Shown here: in pieces, positions 1 to 11,187 of the stretch
How the letters are laid out: every line of letters begins with the position of its first letter
Numbering within the stretch: the stretch's first letter is position 1
Source: Mactromeris polynyma
Taxonomy: Eukaryota; Mollusca; Bivalvia; Venerida; Mactridae
DNA: 64,000 nucleotides
Assembly (NCBI GenBank): GCA_032209605.1
Contig: JASFXZ010000038.1
Location: 3,596,001-3,660,000, forward strand
Reading direction: 5' to 3'
Made by a program: the position numbers and the translations under genes
Notes under the pieces: generated by a model
Told to the model about the DNA's origin: nothing
Seen by the model: only the letters and a program-made list of their open reading frames with translations
Databases searched by the model: none

Positions 1-190
1 GTTTCGCGTTGACTGCTCATAATATGCTTTTAGAAGTCAAAACACACTATCTCTACAAAAATCCGTAGTACCTCGCTTTATGCATACTTCAAAAATTTTA
101 ACATAAAATGGTAAATCAAAAGTAAACAACACCAAGTTATTTGTTTGTTGCTCCTTTGATTAATTTACAGTTGGGATAAATTAGAATTTA

Positions 191-567
191 GACGGTCATG
201 ATCAGACAAAACGAGCTATACATTTGCGGGAACTGGCCAAAATGAAGATGGCCAACAACGCCCTGGAGGCCCGAGTCACCAACTTGGAGACTCATAACGA
301 GACACTAAGAACGGAGGTAGCGGGCCTCCGTGGTGAATTGGAGAACGCAGGCAACCAACACTGCCAGAATAACATGCAAAGAGCATTTACGGCTGCAATA
401 AATTCGATAACTCTACCCAGCCATCCAGACTTGGACACATCAAACATCGAAACGCCCAATGTCAAGATGCCAACCCCCCTAACCCCAATGATTTCGACTA
501 CAGGGGAAACCATTGTAAGCACCAGGAAAAGGAAGGCGACCCCTCTCCACTCTTCATCTACCAGCCA
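191..567 (+). CDS. exon A of an unrecognised coiled-coil protein (partial gene)
   Basis: I do not recognise this family. The frame is open from a possible splice acceptor (AG at 189-190) to a donor GT at 568. It encodes a heptad-like, charged segment (ANNALEARVTNLETHNETL) predicted to form a coiled coil, then a Pro/Thr/Ser-rich tail with a basic patch (RKRKA). Splicing to 1046 is phase-compatible: CA joined to G makes a Gln codon. The codons are clearly more GC-rich than the AT-rich flanks, which supports real coding use. Upstream exons must lie outside the window, because a TAG precedes the acceptor in frame. The end of the exon is duplicated (see the repeat entry at 538-601). The exon pairing is inferred from phase only. 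Confidence 0.55.
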
Positions 568-601
568 GTAACCCCTCTCCACTCTTCATCTACCAGCCAG
601 T
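538..601 (+). repeat. 32-bp tandem duplication spanning an exon/donor boundary
   Basis: The 32 bases ending in CCAGCCAGTA occur twice back to back. Each copy carries the same exon end and the GT of a donor. The second copy reads CCAGTAAGTG, a strong donor. The first reads CCAGTAACCC, a weak one. Using the second donor adds 32 nt with an in-frame TAA; using the first keeps the frame into exon B. Confidence 0.85.
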
Positions 602-1045
602 AAGTGTATTTTTCCAAATTACGTTTACTATAGGAATAAATTCATTTTTTCGCTCCTTCATGCATGTATGCAAAGCACTTCATGTAAAATTGTGGTAATT
701 TGCCCCCCCCCCCCCCCCCGGTCATAGATGCATGAACGACAGAAAAAATGAATTTATTCCTTATAATTACAGTGTGAAACACATTAATATTTGTATCTAT
801 TTCCAAAAATCGAAGGACTCTTTGACGGCGCTCAAAGGCGCATTACCCAGGTGTCAGTATTCAATCAACACGTTGAATATAACTGTTTTCATGGACCCAG
901 CTTGTGAATTGACTATTGCACATGTTAGTAAAGACTATACCAATAACAGATTCAGCTACCGTGTAAACACTTGTTAAAAATACATAAAATTTAGTCATCT
1001 TCTAATTATAAATATCCTAATATTATTGGATTTCATACCTTTCAG

Positions 1046-1442
1046 GATATACACCAAATTGGACAGCTTACCGGAGGCTCTGAGGGCTAAACTAGAGCCA
1101 TACATTACCGACTGCGCCTACTCCAGCAGGGAATACCTGACGCAAATACAAAGGGCTTTTGTTAGGTCCAAAGTTGCGGACCTAAGGGCCACAGGCCGAA
1201 AATGTCACGAAGCCTACGTGACAGAAATGATACAAGACGGCGTCGACGACCGAATATGGCCGAGAGACTTTCGACCTTCCCAAGACAAAAGCTTTCTGGA
1301 GTACCTTACACAAAGAATAAAGAACGAAAAGAAGGTCCTGCACAGGCAGGAGCTGCTAAGCGCCGCCAACACGAGGTTTGACAAACTCATTGACAATGAG
1401 CTATCGATAGATAGCAACTTGAGCAGAGACAGTGACAATTGA
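1046..1442 (+). CDS. terminal exon B of the same unrecognised gene
   Basis: The exon opens after a good acceptor (ccttttcag-like, AG at 1044-1045) and runs about 132 codons to TGA at 1440-1442. It is rich in charged residues and looks helical, with a Ser/Asp-rich acidic end (SIDSNLSRDSDN). Phase matches exon A, so the two probably form the 3' part of one host or mobile-element gene. An AATAAA at about 1511 could be its poly(A) signal. No catalytic motif is visible. GC content is raised relative to flanking DNA. It could equally be ORF1 of an unrecognised mobile element. Confidence 0.55.
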
Positions 1443-2718
1443 TTAGTGTGGGAATGTGTAATATGTGCAAAAACAGCTTTGATTCAGTGTGATTTTTGGG
1501 GGTTAGGGTAATAAATTGTAACAATCATTTCTAATCAATATAGCCTAGAGTCTGGGCTACTGTGTACATAGGTAATTTTTTGCAGCTTTTAGGAATTCAC
1601 TTAGAAACACTGTATATAAAGATAAGCCATACAGGGTTCTCCCTGCCGACACTTGGGTCTTAGGTACTTTGGTACTCTTAGGTACTTTGGTACCATTTAA
1701 ATGTTCACCAGACCCCAAGTGTTTGTGGTGCTCTCGTCCGGCTCCTGGGCTGCCATGCTCCTGTGAATGTCCAGGATTCTAGAGCAGAAAACTCCCGAAA
1801 ATGCATCAACACTAAGATGCCATTTTGCTAGCTTTTAATTTGATGTGATCATTTCCTATTTCGCCTATGGGCACTTTCTTATAAATTTATAATAAACAGC
1901 CAAAAAGTCAGTGCATTGGTTGGACCTCATGAACATGCATCGTCACTTTTGATTGACGCATGTGTTTCAATTTCTGGCCAATCAAAATGCAGGCCTCTCA
2001 ATTGTTTTCACATCCTTTTTAGAGTTAATCATCGACATAAACAAGCTGCTAATTGGTCATGTAACCCATCCCGTTAATCAAATATTCCACACTTACATAC
2101 AAACAATAAAAGATGTGTCTCCATACCAGCACATATCATGCAACTAGGGCTGTCACGTTTAGAAAGTTTAGTTAACGTTTACACAATAATAATAAATGTA
2201 TCCTTTTAAACGTTTCTTTTGCTTTTTGGTCAATCTAACTATAAATTTGCAACTATTTTCGCGAATATTGCTACATAAAGTTTTAATTCAAACTTTTGAT
2301 TTGTATTAAATAATTTGAATAGTGTTTTATGGCATTGACGGTTTTCATTGCTTGACAAACGTTATATGGATACATGAACTCTTTTTGAAATGAACTCCAA
2401 AAACATTAAAAGTATTACCCAGTCAATAATGAGCTGACTATTAAGCATTTTTATATATGTTTTAGAAATTATCCAAAATTTAACTAAGACAAGGAGACAC
2501 TTTTCTCCGAACTACATATCTAACCAAACTTGATTACAATCTCTTAACTAACTAATACACCTTTTGTTTGTTTGGTAATTGATTATGCTTGAATATTTTG
2601 TACATTGATCGAAAGCATTTTATTTATAATTGTGTTAATATTTATATGTATGCTCATGGGCAATATTGCCCTTTGCAATAAATATATATATATTCAAATA
2701 TATCTATATATGTTTTAG
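1443..2718. other. non-coding stretch
   Basis: No coding ORF is supported. It holds the 3' flank of exon B with an AATAAA near 1511, a short repeated GGTACTTTGGTACC-like stretch at about 1660-1695, and AT-rich DNA. Confidence 0.6.
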
Positions 2719-3751
2719 AAAATGAGGCTTAGAAAAAAAACAGAGGGAAAAATAAAGCAGAATACAAGCAGTGAAGAAAAGCTTGAAGTCAAATTCGTAG
2801 ACTGCTACAAAGGTATGTTTTAAAGACCTAATCTTCGGAAGATTTTTTTCTGTTTCTGCCTTCAATTGCCATCGTGTGTCTTTAGGCTTGTGATGTCAGT
2901 TTTTGAGTTGAAATTTATCCCAGTGCTTCAAGGAAAGGAGCATATTTGCCCCATTCAAATTGCAACCATGTTACTTTGTTACACAAAGTTAAATTTAATC
3001 ATACACATGATACTGATGTATATGCTGTTAAAAGAATGACCATTTAGAAGCTATTGATAGAGGTGAAATGGGAAATGATTCGCTGAATTCCACTTAAAAT
3101 TTAATTGCTCATTAAAGATATATTCGCATCAGTATTGACCCTCACAATTGTGTACTAAACGTTTCTATCATCTATCTAGCATCAATTGTTTCATGGAAAA
3201 GGGGCATAGACTTTTACACCATACAACACAGTATGAAATTCTTATTGAACTTTTGTGAGCCGTTAAAAACGCTTACTTGTTAATACAGATATGTAAAACT
3301 ACTATATATATAACACATACTGACATAGGTGTTGTGCTTTTGATTATATATGTAATAGAACACGAACAATGTGCAGCCCTGTAGGACTCGAACCTACGAC
3401 CCTCATATGCAAGTCAGGTGCTCTACCAACTGAGCTACCAATCGGGCAATCAATATAATAGAAAAATTATTAACATTATATACACACTGCTTCATATACA
3501 CTGATTTTTTCTTGAAACTTCTAAATCTGTTGCCCATGATATTTTCTTAGTGATATCTTTTAAAAAATCTTGTACTTAAATTTTTAGGTTCAGGTGTATT
3601 TGCAGTCGGTTCAATAGCCAAAAGGAAGGCTATTGACCCATTATGAGGGTGAACTTATCTCAAAAGAAGAGGGTGATAGAAGGCATGAGAGTTACAGTGC
3701 AAGAGATGGGTCTTTTGTTTTCTTCTTTAAATACAAAAGGAAGGACTTCTG
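2719..3751 (+). pseudogene. SET-domain (KMT5A-like) lysine methyltransferase fragment, two exons, frameshifted
   Basis: Exon 1 (2719-2812) starts after an AG acceptor, has an ATG at 2722 and ends at a GTATGT donor. Exon 2 (3588-3751) follows a TTTTTAG acceptor and ends at GTAAGT; phase is compatible. The joined product reads YKGSGVFAVGS, like the K-G-x-G-V-F-A entry of SET domains. After a 1-nt frameshift near 3640 it continues HYEGELISKEEGDRRHESYS and then FVFFFKY, the pattern of KMT5A/SETD8-type histone H4K20 methyltransferases (xYEGxLI..EExxRR...FFF). The AdoMet/lysine-channel NHS and post-SET parts are missing. Bivalves have many KMT5A-like copies. The frameshift indicates a relic, although a sequencing error cannot be excluded. 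Confidence 0.62.
3372..3448 (-). repeat. tRNA-like sequence (tRNA pseudogene or SINE head), Ala-TGC-like
   Basis: Read on the minus strand it has a perfect D arm (GCTC...GAGC), an intact A box (TAGCTCAGTTGG), a perfect T arm (GTAGG/CCTAC) and a B box (GGTTCGAGTCC). The anticodon position reads TGC. The anticodon stem has mismatches and only four acceptor pairs form, so I do not call a functional tRNA. It sits in the intron of the SET fragment. No SINE body was recognised next to it. Confidence 0.6.
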
Positions 3752-5100
3752 GTAAGTTGCAAGTTGCTGTAGGATGTAGATTACCCATTTTTATGTGATT
3801 TAGATTACTATTGGAAAGATATGACATCGACTAACAATGTTAAAGAATCATTGCACTTACTTTAAAGAGTTATGATAAAGAGGTATGGTTAATTTTGGTT
3901 AATATAGACCCGTACATTCCTACAAAATATGTGTATGTTTTGTGCATCATTATAATTTTCGTATTTAATTCCGTATTATTTCTGTTTCTCTCACTTTTAA
4001 ACTAACATAGTTATAAGAAATATTTATACACAATTTATAATTGAATTCTGTTTCAAATTGATGAAAAACAATCTTAGCTTCAAAATATATATTACAATGA
4101 GATATATTGAATTTGCAAAATCTTCACCGTGCTGATTAACGTCATTCTTGGCAGAATATAGGCCACATTAAGATATAGACATTTGGGTAACTGGTTCAAT
4201 GGCCGATGTCACAAAGGTCAACTTGCTTATCAAATGAGATCCATTATAGGACGTTCATACTTATGATATGATTGGCATTGCTCACATTAGGCAAAATACC
4301 ATGTGGACATAAGAGTCACCAAATCAAAGGTCAATGTCATGTGGTAAAAGGTCAGTCAACCGGAAAAAGGCATCTGTTTTATGAAAACACAGCATCGTGT
4401 TTCATTTTGTGTCGCCTGCCAAATAGTGGCAAAACGACATATAGGGATCACTCCTCCGTTGTCTGTCTGCCTGTCACACTTTAACATAATGGCCTATAAC
4501 TTTGCATTCAATAAAGGGATTAACATCTGACTCGAAATATAAATAGATGGTAATAAGGTCTACTTCCTGACTTAAGAAAAATGAATGGGCCCATCCTTTT
4601 CAGATTTGTTGCCCTTTGTTCGTTTAGCCTTTATTTCTCTCAGAAGTATGACATTAGATTTAGTTCTGTAAAATTGCACACAATTTAAACCTGTATGTGT
4701 GTGTGTACTCGCGTGCGTATGCGTTTGTGACACTATCAAAGCGTCCAGCGAAAGGAACGAGGTAGGCTATGTAAGTATTAAAATGGCGGCGGCTGTAGGC
4801 TTTGTACAATTAAAAAATTTCACAAATTGGGAACGGTGTATGTCGTATGCAGATGTTCACAGAATAAATTATTATGCTAAAGATGTTGACTCACACATGT
4901 TTCAAGTCTACGTTTTCTCTTGCCATGGGCTGTTAAAGTTACACTAATTTGTTCGGAACATGGGAATGGACGCAATTGTTGTGAATATAATTTGTTATTA
5001 AAATAATGGTATGTCATCAACTTTCCTTGTTCGGTTTCAAACTATTTGCGTAATCACCTATTGGCATTTTATTTGCTCCAGAAAATAGCTGTACCCCACC
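3752..5100. other. non-coding, GGTCA-rich bivalve-type repeat
   Basis: No gene is supported. Around 4190-4500 there are scattered AGGTCA / GTCACA words and a TCTGTCTGCCTGTCAC tract like those in abundant bivalve non-autonomous repeats. The short ORFs here look incidental. Confidence 0.45.
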
Positions 5101-5359
5101 AGTGGCGGGTATCAGGACAACTCGACTCCTGAACAATTCGACCCCCGCTAAAAAACCAGTATTGAAATCCTCAGTGAGTGGCAAGCGGGCCAACACTAAA
5201 ATGAGTGTGGAAAAAGGCCCTTAACTTTGAAAAGATGGCCCGGATGAAGATGGCCCTAAAAACAAAATACCCACTCCTCAAGCAAAAGGACATAACGCAA
5301 AAAATACACAGTGTCCAAAAGAAATTGGAGAGGCTGACTGTGAAAGTTTAAGTCTGGAA

Positions 5360-6515
5360 ATGAAACTGAATTGTGAACAGTTAATTTTGTTTTATTTTGG
5401 TTTATGTATTTTTGGAAATCATGAGGCAATGTTCTTTAATCAGTTTGTTATCATTTGTTCAATGAGCAGCAACATGGGGAAAAGGACCTTTAAATCTGCA
5501 ACTTATTACGAACAATGTGAACAGTATGGTTTTGATATGGGGCAGCCAAGTGATAAATTTGATTTAGGTACACGTAACCTCCCTAATTTAAACGTTAGAA
5601 AATGAAGAGGATGTTGAATCCCTTTCACATGATAACAATGATAACAATGATAAACAATATTTGGGGGCTGAGTTTTATGCCACCCGGTTCAACAGTGACA
5701 ATAGTTATTGTTAATACTGGTATAGACCAGAGTTGGAACCTTCCTAAACTTAAAATCCCAGTAAAGGGTGCTGATATTGAACCTTCTCTTGCAAATTTGA
5801 TTAATACATCTTGCTCTGTGTGTTGTGAAACAGAGGATATTCTGGCCAAAAACAAAATTCCAGGAAACTGCAATTATTTATCTGAAATCATGACACTTTT
5901 GGGACAGATTCAGTACAATATGTCTTTAAGAAGGCGTTATATGATCAGGCCTCATTTATTTATATGTGGTTTTATGGCGCATCGACAGCTTCGGTCATTT
6001 AGCGCGCAAGGAATGTAAAAAACATGTGAAACTAAAAAGGTTTACGACATATACTTGTATATGTTAAATTGGTATACACTAATCTGTGTAGCATGAACAC
6101 TCCTATCACTTCTGCTCTGTTTGATGATGATATTTCTAAGGAAATTAAGACTTGTGACAATAATGTATCCTTGGGTAAGGAGCAGAAATTCTATGGAAAC
6201 CGAGGTCGCGGTTATCCTATGAGGATGAGAGGTGCTAGAAGGTTTCCACAAGGTGCTGGAGGCTATGATCCCCAGTATGGACAACATTACAGGAGTCACC
6301 CTTACAATCCTCAGTATTACAGAGGACAAACGAGAGGTCAGAGATCGTTTGGTCAGCGAGGCAGAAGAATGCCCACTGCTACTGTTACTTCGGAACATTA
6401 AAAAAACTAGAGGTAAGCAGTGTAGGTAGACTAAAACATTATATTACTGTCTGGGAAAAATACACCCAGGATCCATGGATTTTAGAAACTGTCGGTGGTT
6501 ATAGCCATTCTGTTT
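5360..6515 (+). pseudogene. DIRS-type retrotransposon relic: ORF1 (gag-like) and start of reverse transcriptase
   Basis: The ORF1 middle reads LPKLKIPVKGADIEPSLANL followed by a Cys-containing stretch, as in DIRS1-family ORF1. It then shifts frame. The C-terminal part (about 6090-6400) has the ALFDDDISKEIK motif and a run of RGRGYPMRMRGARR-type Arg/Gly-rich RNA-binding sequence. After the ORF1 stop, the reverse transcriptase start VGRLKHYITVWEKYTQDP is visible (about 6420-6510) and then breaks off. Several frameshifts make it non-functional. The same blocks recur in the better preserved copy at 9600-11024, which supports the assignment. RNase H, methylase-like and tyrosine recombinase parts are missing. 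Confidence 0.7.
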
Positions 6516-7075
6516 CATCAACAATAAGTGAAATCTCGGAAGATACATTAAGTGAAATGCCATTCTTTTTATTGGACACTAATAACTTAATTGACTATAC
6601 AAATTACAATTCCAACTATCGTCACCAAGTACAACAAGTACAATTATTGAAGAAATTGAAATCTGATATTGGCTTCCAAGAGGATATGATAGAAGCTTTT
6701 CAGAGAAGGGAGGTGACATTTTTGGATAAGGAGAAGAAATTAAAGGAAGAAAATAGTAACCTAGGTACTTAACTTTTAAAATTCAAACAAAATACAGATA
6801 TCTTAAATGAAGAGCTGGAAATTTTATACAAACATTGGGTCAAAAAATGAATCGGAAGCTATATTTGAAATTGAATGGCCTCTCTCAAGAAATTGATGTT
6901 CTAATTACTCAGACGAATCTTCAACCGATGTCATGGTTGTGGTCTTTCAATGAACCACAAATAGAACCCGTGTCCGGCAACGATGTTTGAAGGTGGATGT
7001 CGCAGGTGTCACCGGAAGAACCATTTTACATCCAAATGTAGAAATAGACAAATTGAAAATAAACAAGTTGACATT
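6516..7075 (+). pseudogene. retroelement gag remnant with zinc knuckles
   Basis: A coiled-coil-like segment (6557-6772) is followed by frameshifted sequence that encodes two Cys/His knuckles near 6930-7050. The second is CRRCHRKNHFTSKC, a perfect C-x2-C-x4-H-x4-C. The first is CHGCGLSMNH followed by a Cys. This order is typical of Gag C-termini of Ty3/gypsy-like elements. Stops interrupt the frame. Whether the coiled coil belongs to the same element is uncertain. Confidence 0.5.
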
Positions 7076-7215
7076 AAAACACATGTTCTTTATAAAATGT
7101 CATCCAAAGTCAAAATAGATTAGTTTGAATAGTTAATAACTGGTGGGGTAATCAGTACCTTCTCGCCACCTCTCACATGCGACCTCAGAACCAATACTGA
7201 TTACGAAGATTAAGC

Positions 7216-8215
7216 GAGGATTCTGCAAGGAATAATATAGAAGAAGATGCCTTATCTATCCAACAGGGAAGTATTTTGGAAAATCAGCAGCCAGAACAAG
7301 CGATGAAACCCATTCTGTGGAAATCCAGAAGAAAATCCACAGCAATGGCTGAGATATTTCAATGCATACGTAAGAACGAGTGGAATGGAGGACAAGGAAG
7401 TGGATATATTTCCGTTCCATTTACAGTCCCATGCCAAAGTCTGGTTCGACGCATTATCAGAGGATTTGCAAACGAGCTTCGAAAGACTTTCTGAACAGTT
7501 TGTGAGAAGATTCACAAACGATGATGCTAGTGCCAGCCTTTGGGATGTAAGGCAATATTCAGAGGAAACGTGCCAAGATTATTTCACAAGATTTCTAAGA
7601 TTTTGTAGTGGGGTGAATCTAGATGACAATGGCAAGATTCAATTATTGATTAGAGGCTTACGCCCCAAAATTCAGAACAATGTTATAATGAAAAACCCAC
7701 AGACATTAGATGGGACGAGGGAAGCTATGTTACTGGCGGAAAGGACCCAACGTCTAGATATCAATCCAACAAACAATCCCAATGACGCATCGATAGTTAG
7801 TGAATTAATTAAACAATTCAAAGAGGAGATTAACAATCTATGTGCTGTAAATGCAGCCTATCCTTCAAATGAAAGAATAGTGCCAGAACAACACCGTCGC
7901 CAACATCACACATATTCTGACAACACTCCGCAGGAAAGATTAGACAACAACCACCACCTAGTAGATACAACCAAGACCAAAACTGCAGGAAATGTGGTCT
8001 ACACAAAGGTAGGAGTTATTTTCTAAAAACCGTCCTACTAAATCATGTTTTTGTTGTCATTGTGGTACACACAGGCACTATCCCAATCTTTGTTTTGCCA
8101 AAAATAAGAGTAGGCCAAGTTATAGTAAAAAGGAAATCGGGCCTACCCATTTTAGACAATTGGCGAAGGGTAGGCATATTAGAAATCAGAAAACAAAATT
8201 ATCTCCAATCAGTGC
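7216..8215 (+). pseudogene. Ty3/gypsy-type gag relic
   Basis: Reading with one upstream frame change gives NPEENPQQWLRYFNAYVRTS, then an open 213-codon frame from 7385 with the Retrotrans_gag pattern (FPFHLQSHAKVWFDAL ... FERLSEQFVRRFTND ... YFTRFLRFCSGVNLDD). After 8000, in a shifted frame, a CCHC knuckle CHCGTHRHYPNLC follows a CRKCGLHK half-knuckle. Gag would form the capsid and bind RNA. Protease, RT and integrase are absent here, so this is a truncated copy with at least two frameshifts. Confidence 0.72.
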
Positions 8216-8236
8216 TAACCCCTGTGTCATCAACTG

Positions 8237-8645
8237 TTGCAGTTCATGAATTATTCATGAAATAGTCATGAAATATTTTTGCATAGTTCATGTTCACAAT
8301 TCATGAAAAAGTCATGAAATTCCTTGAAGTTAACATGAGACTAATTCTTGAAATGTTCATGATATTATTAGTTCATGAATTGGATATGATTCATGAACAG
8401 TCCATAAGTACAATCAAGAATCTTTAATGCACATTTCATTGCCAAACATTCTTGAACTGTTCATGAACTATTCAACAACCCAGTATTTTATGTTCAGTTC
8501 ATTACAGGTTCATGAACACAAAGGGTCATGAACAGTTCATGAACTTTTTCCTATACAACTTCATAGTCTCATTTTAACTTCATGTTCTGGACATGAATCA
8601 TTCAAGGTGCTAATTACTTGAATAGTTCATGAACTATTCAAGGTA
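8237..8645. repeat. cluster of TTCATGAA palindromes
   Basis: In about 400 bases the 8-bp palindrome TTCATGAA occurs at least nine times, with many near copies (GTCATGAA, TTCATGTT), in both local contexts AGTTCATGAAC and ATTCATGAAA. Spacing is irregular (about 20-60 bp), so this is not a simple tandem satellite. It lies directly after the broken gag ORF. Confidence 0.85.
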
Positions 8646-8649
8646 AGCC

Positions 8650-9069
8650 ATACATCATTGGTTAAAGTATTCTGTCCTTTCCCTTCTATATATATGGTAA
8701 CTAAACACAATTAAAATAGATTTCTAAATTGTATAATGTTTGTTAAATTTAATTTCACAGCAGTTGCAAGTTATAATATTGTAGGCAGTCCTTCACTATA
8801 TATTTTTTAAATTCAAAATATTAACAAAATGTTGGTTTAACTCTTGGAAGTGACATAATATTGCAACAGTGTCAATTTTTTATGTTTTGCAATGAACTTC
8901 ATTTGCCATAAATAAATGATACTTTTGAAAGAAATAACAAAATTGCAAATTCCAATTTCATCATGCGTAAATAATAGATGCTTGGTTATATTTTCATGTA
9001 CATCCAGGATGAGATAAACCAGTTGATTGTTGAGGAATGCAGGTATATTCTCCTCCATGTCCAACTGTC
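8650..9069. other. AT-rich non-coding stretch
   Basis: No coding or structured signal was recognised apart from the 3' edge of the TTCATGAA cluster. Confidence 0.5.
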
Positions 9070-9240
9070 ATGATAGACATCATGCGATCAGCTGTTAGGC
9101 AACCAGATGGCTACCATCCCGGTCCAGACGTGGCAGTGCCAGAATGGTGTGTGTGCACCAAATGCAGAGAAATGCCGACAGACAATGAGATAGTTTGTTG
9201 AGGAAAGGAGAATTGCGTGTCTCTTGTACCGGTTAGTAAA
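9070..9240 (+). pseudogene. P2RX7 C-terminal-type cysteine-rich domain fragment
   Basis: The frame from ATG 9070 reads RQPDGYHPGPDVAVPEWCVC, then TKCREMPTDNEIVC followed by a TGA where a second Cys would be expected, then GKENC. The W-C-x-C-x2-C-x-x-M-P-T-x3-E-x-x-C-C pattern is that of the P2X7 receptor intracellular (ballast) domain family. In bivalves this domain is common as a stand-alone or in transposon-associated proteins. Only this Cys-rich core remains and it carries a stop. No P2X channel segments are nearby. Confidence 0.55.
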
Positions 9241-9281
9241 ACAAAACTCTAATATGTCAGCACTGACGTAAATAAGGTAAT

Positions 9282-9581
9282 ATGAAGAATACCTGTGTTT
9301 TATTGAAACCAAAGCAATTGATAAAAGATGAGAATGATAATTTCATAACGATTTTTGTTTATGAGAAAACAGATGGTGATTACGAAATTTCTTTTGATAA
9401 TAAGACAACTGAAGAATCACAGGAACAAGAGAAAGAAAGTACATGTGACAACATATGTAAAAAGAATGGAAGTCCTCAGTTGCATGTATATACTGATCCA
9501 CAAATTAAAGAAGATGGAATAGTTTATCGGGTGCAGCTAAGAAAAATGATAAAAAACTGCAATCTATTGAAACCACCATAG
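9282..9581 (+). CDS. short ORF of unknown function next to a DIRS relic
   Basis: A 99-codon frame with Glu/Lys-rich sequence. No domain was recognised. It immediately precedes the DIRS ORF1 C-terminal block and could be a divergent or foreign piece of that relic. It is probably not a functional gene. Confidence 0.25.
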   Translation: MKNTCVLLKPKQLIKDENDNFITIFVYEKTDGDYEISFDNKTTEESQEQEKESTCDNICKKNGSPQLHVYTDPQIKEDGIVYRVQLRKMIKNCNLLKPP

Positions 9582-9599
9582 TGAAAGCTTCAACATTAC

Positions 9600-9989
9600 A
9601 TGAAATCAGTGCATGAAATGTCAATTCTTGAAAAGGAGAATGACAAATATGGTAAGGAATTAGAGTATGTTCCCTTGTGTAACCATCGTTTGCCTTATAC
9701 TGATGAATTGTTTGGCAGTGACATATCGAAAACTGCAAAAGAAATTGAAGAGGTAGCCAAAATTTGTTACAAAATCAATCGGCCTCGTGCATCAGCATGG
9801 AGACCTAGGCCATATGGAACTCCACCATTCAGTCGTGGGGCTGGTTATCATCGTGGCAGAGGATATTACTTTCGTGTATCTGGTTTCAACCATTATGTAC
9901 CACGTAGAGACGGTAGTTCATACCACTCAAGAGATTCTGAACCGTCAAAAAACTACGGTCAGAGGAAGGGAATCAAATGGAAACAGTAA
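9600..9989 (+). pseudogene. DIRS-type ORF1 C-terminal part
   Basis: The 129-codon frame contains LCNHRLPYTDELFGSDISKT, matching the xLFGDD/xxI block seen in the other relic at about 6100. It is followed by an Arg/Gly/Tyr-rich tail (PRPYGTPPFSRGAGYHRGRG) that would bind nucleic acid. It is directly followed by the reverse transcriptase frame, the normal DIRS gene order. The N-terminal half of ORF1 is missing. Confidence 0.65.
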
Positions 9990-9999
9990 ATGAAACTGT

Positions 10000-11024
10000 A
10001 AGTACACCATTTGTAGCTGGTCGTTTGAAATATTTCATACATGAATGGCGCAAGTTGACAAATGATCATATAATTCTAGATATGGTGCAACATTGTCATA
10101 TAGAATTTTTGCCAGAGTTTTCACACTAAAAAAGAGAAATTATTCTCAGTATAATTTTAGTAAACATGAGTCTAGTATAATACCGTCAGACATTGAAAAG
10201 CAGTTGTCATTTGGAGTTATTAAACCAGTGGTATACAAGTCTGAACAGTTTGTGTCTATTTTCATAAGACCAAATAAAATTACAAATGAACATTGTATGA
10301 TACTTAATCTTAAAAAATTAAACTCGTATATCCCTTATTACCATTTTAAAATGGACACATTTGAGAAAGCGCCGACTCTTATTACTCCTGGCATGTATCT
10401 AGCCAGTTGCGACTTGCGCCATGCATATTATACAGTTCCTATCTCAGAAAAACATCAAAAATATTTGTGTTTTGAGTGGAATGGCATTATTTATCAATAT
10501 ACTTGTTTCCCTAATGGTCTGGCATGTTGTCCTAGATTATTTACTGAATTATTAAAACCTGTATACTCAAAATTGAGAAACATGGGACATGTTATAACTG
10601 GGTTCATAGATGATAGTCTACAAGGTGGACAAACATATTCCGAATGTTTAAAAAATGTACAAGATACTAAAAAATTGATGACTGAATTGGGATTCACTCT
10701 AAACAAGTCTGTATTTATTGCAACAAAAACAATTGTATTTTTGGATAACGTTATAGATTCGGATCAGATGATTGTTTATCTTCCTAATGAGAAGAAAGAT
10801 GCCATTAAACATGAATGTAATGGTCTGCTTCGCATGACATTCGCTACTATAAGGCGTGTTTCACAAGTAGTTGGGCTGTTGGTTGCTTCCTTTTCGGCTG
10901 TTGAATATGGTAAATGCACTATAGAGCATTAGAAATATCAAAATCTAAAGCATTGAAGAGAAATTTTGACAATTATGATGCCAATATGGCTATTTCAAAG
11001 GTTATGAAAATTGAGCTGAAATGG
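10000..11024 (+). pseudogene. DIRS-type reverse transcriptase, truncated and frameshifted
   Basis: The start VAGRLKYFIHEWRKLTND (about 10010-10060) matches DIRS RT N-termini. After a frameshift near 10110 a 279-codon frame gives PSDIEKQLSFGVIKPV, CDLRHAYYTVPISEKHQKYL (motif A region), TCFPNGLACCPRLFTELL, and the catalytic GFIDDSLQGG box (xxDD). A second frameshift near 10916 leads into YRALEISKSK and a sequence that stops at about 11024, before RNase H. DIRS elements copy an RNA template and integrate with a tyrosine recombinase; that gene is not present. The relic is dead. Confidence 0.82.
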
Positions 11025-11187
11025 TAAAAATCAAACCAGGCAACCTAGCTAAATATGCACCAAATGCCACCAAATTCTGCTGGTCAAATCAAATATTATC
11101 CAGGGGAGGTTGTCCCCGCACTCTCGAATAAAGGTAAAAATCTCTTGGGTAAGCCCCTACATTAAATAAGCAAGACACTAAAAAGCA

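Noticed and set aside
702..720. C-run as a biological feature
   Set aside because: Mononucleotide runs here and at 57019 are more likely simple-sequence slippage or assembly noise.
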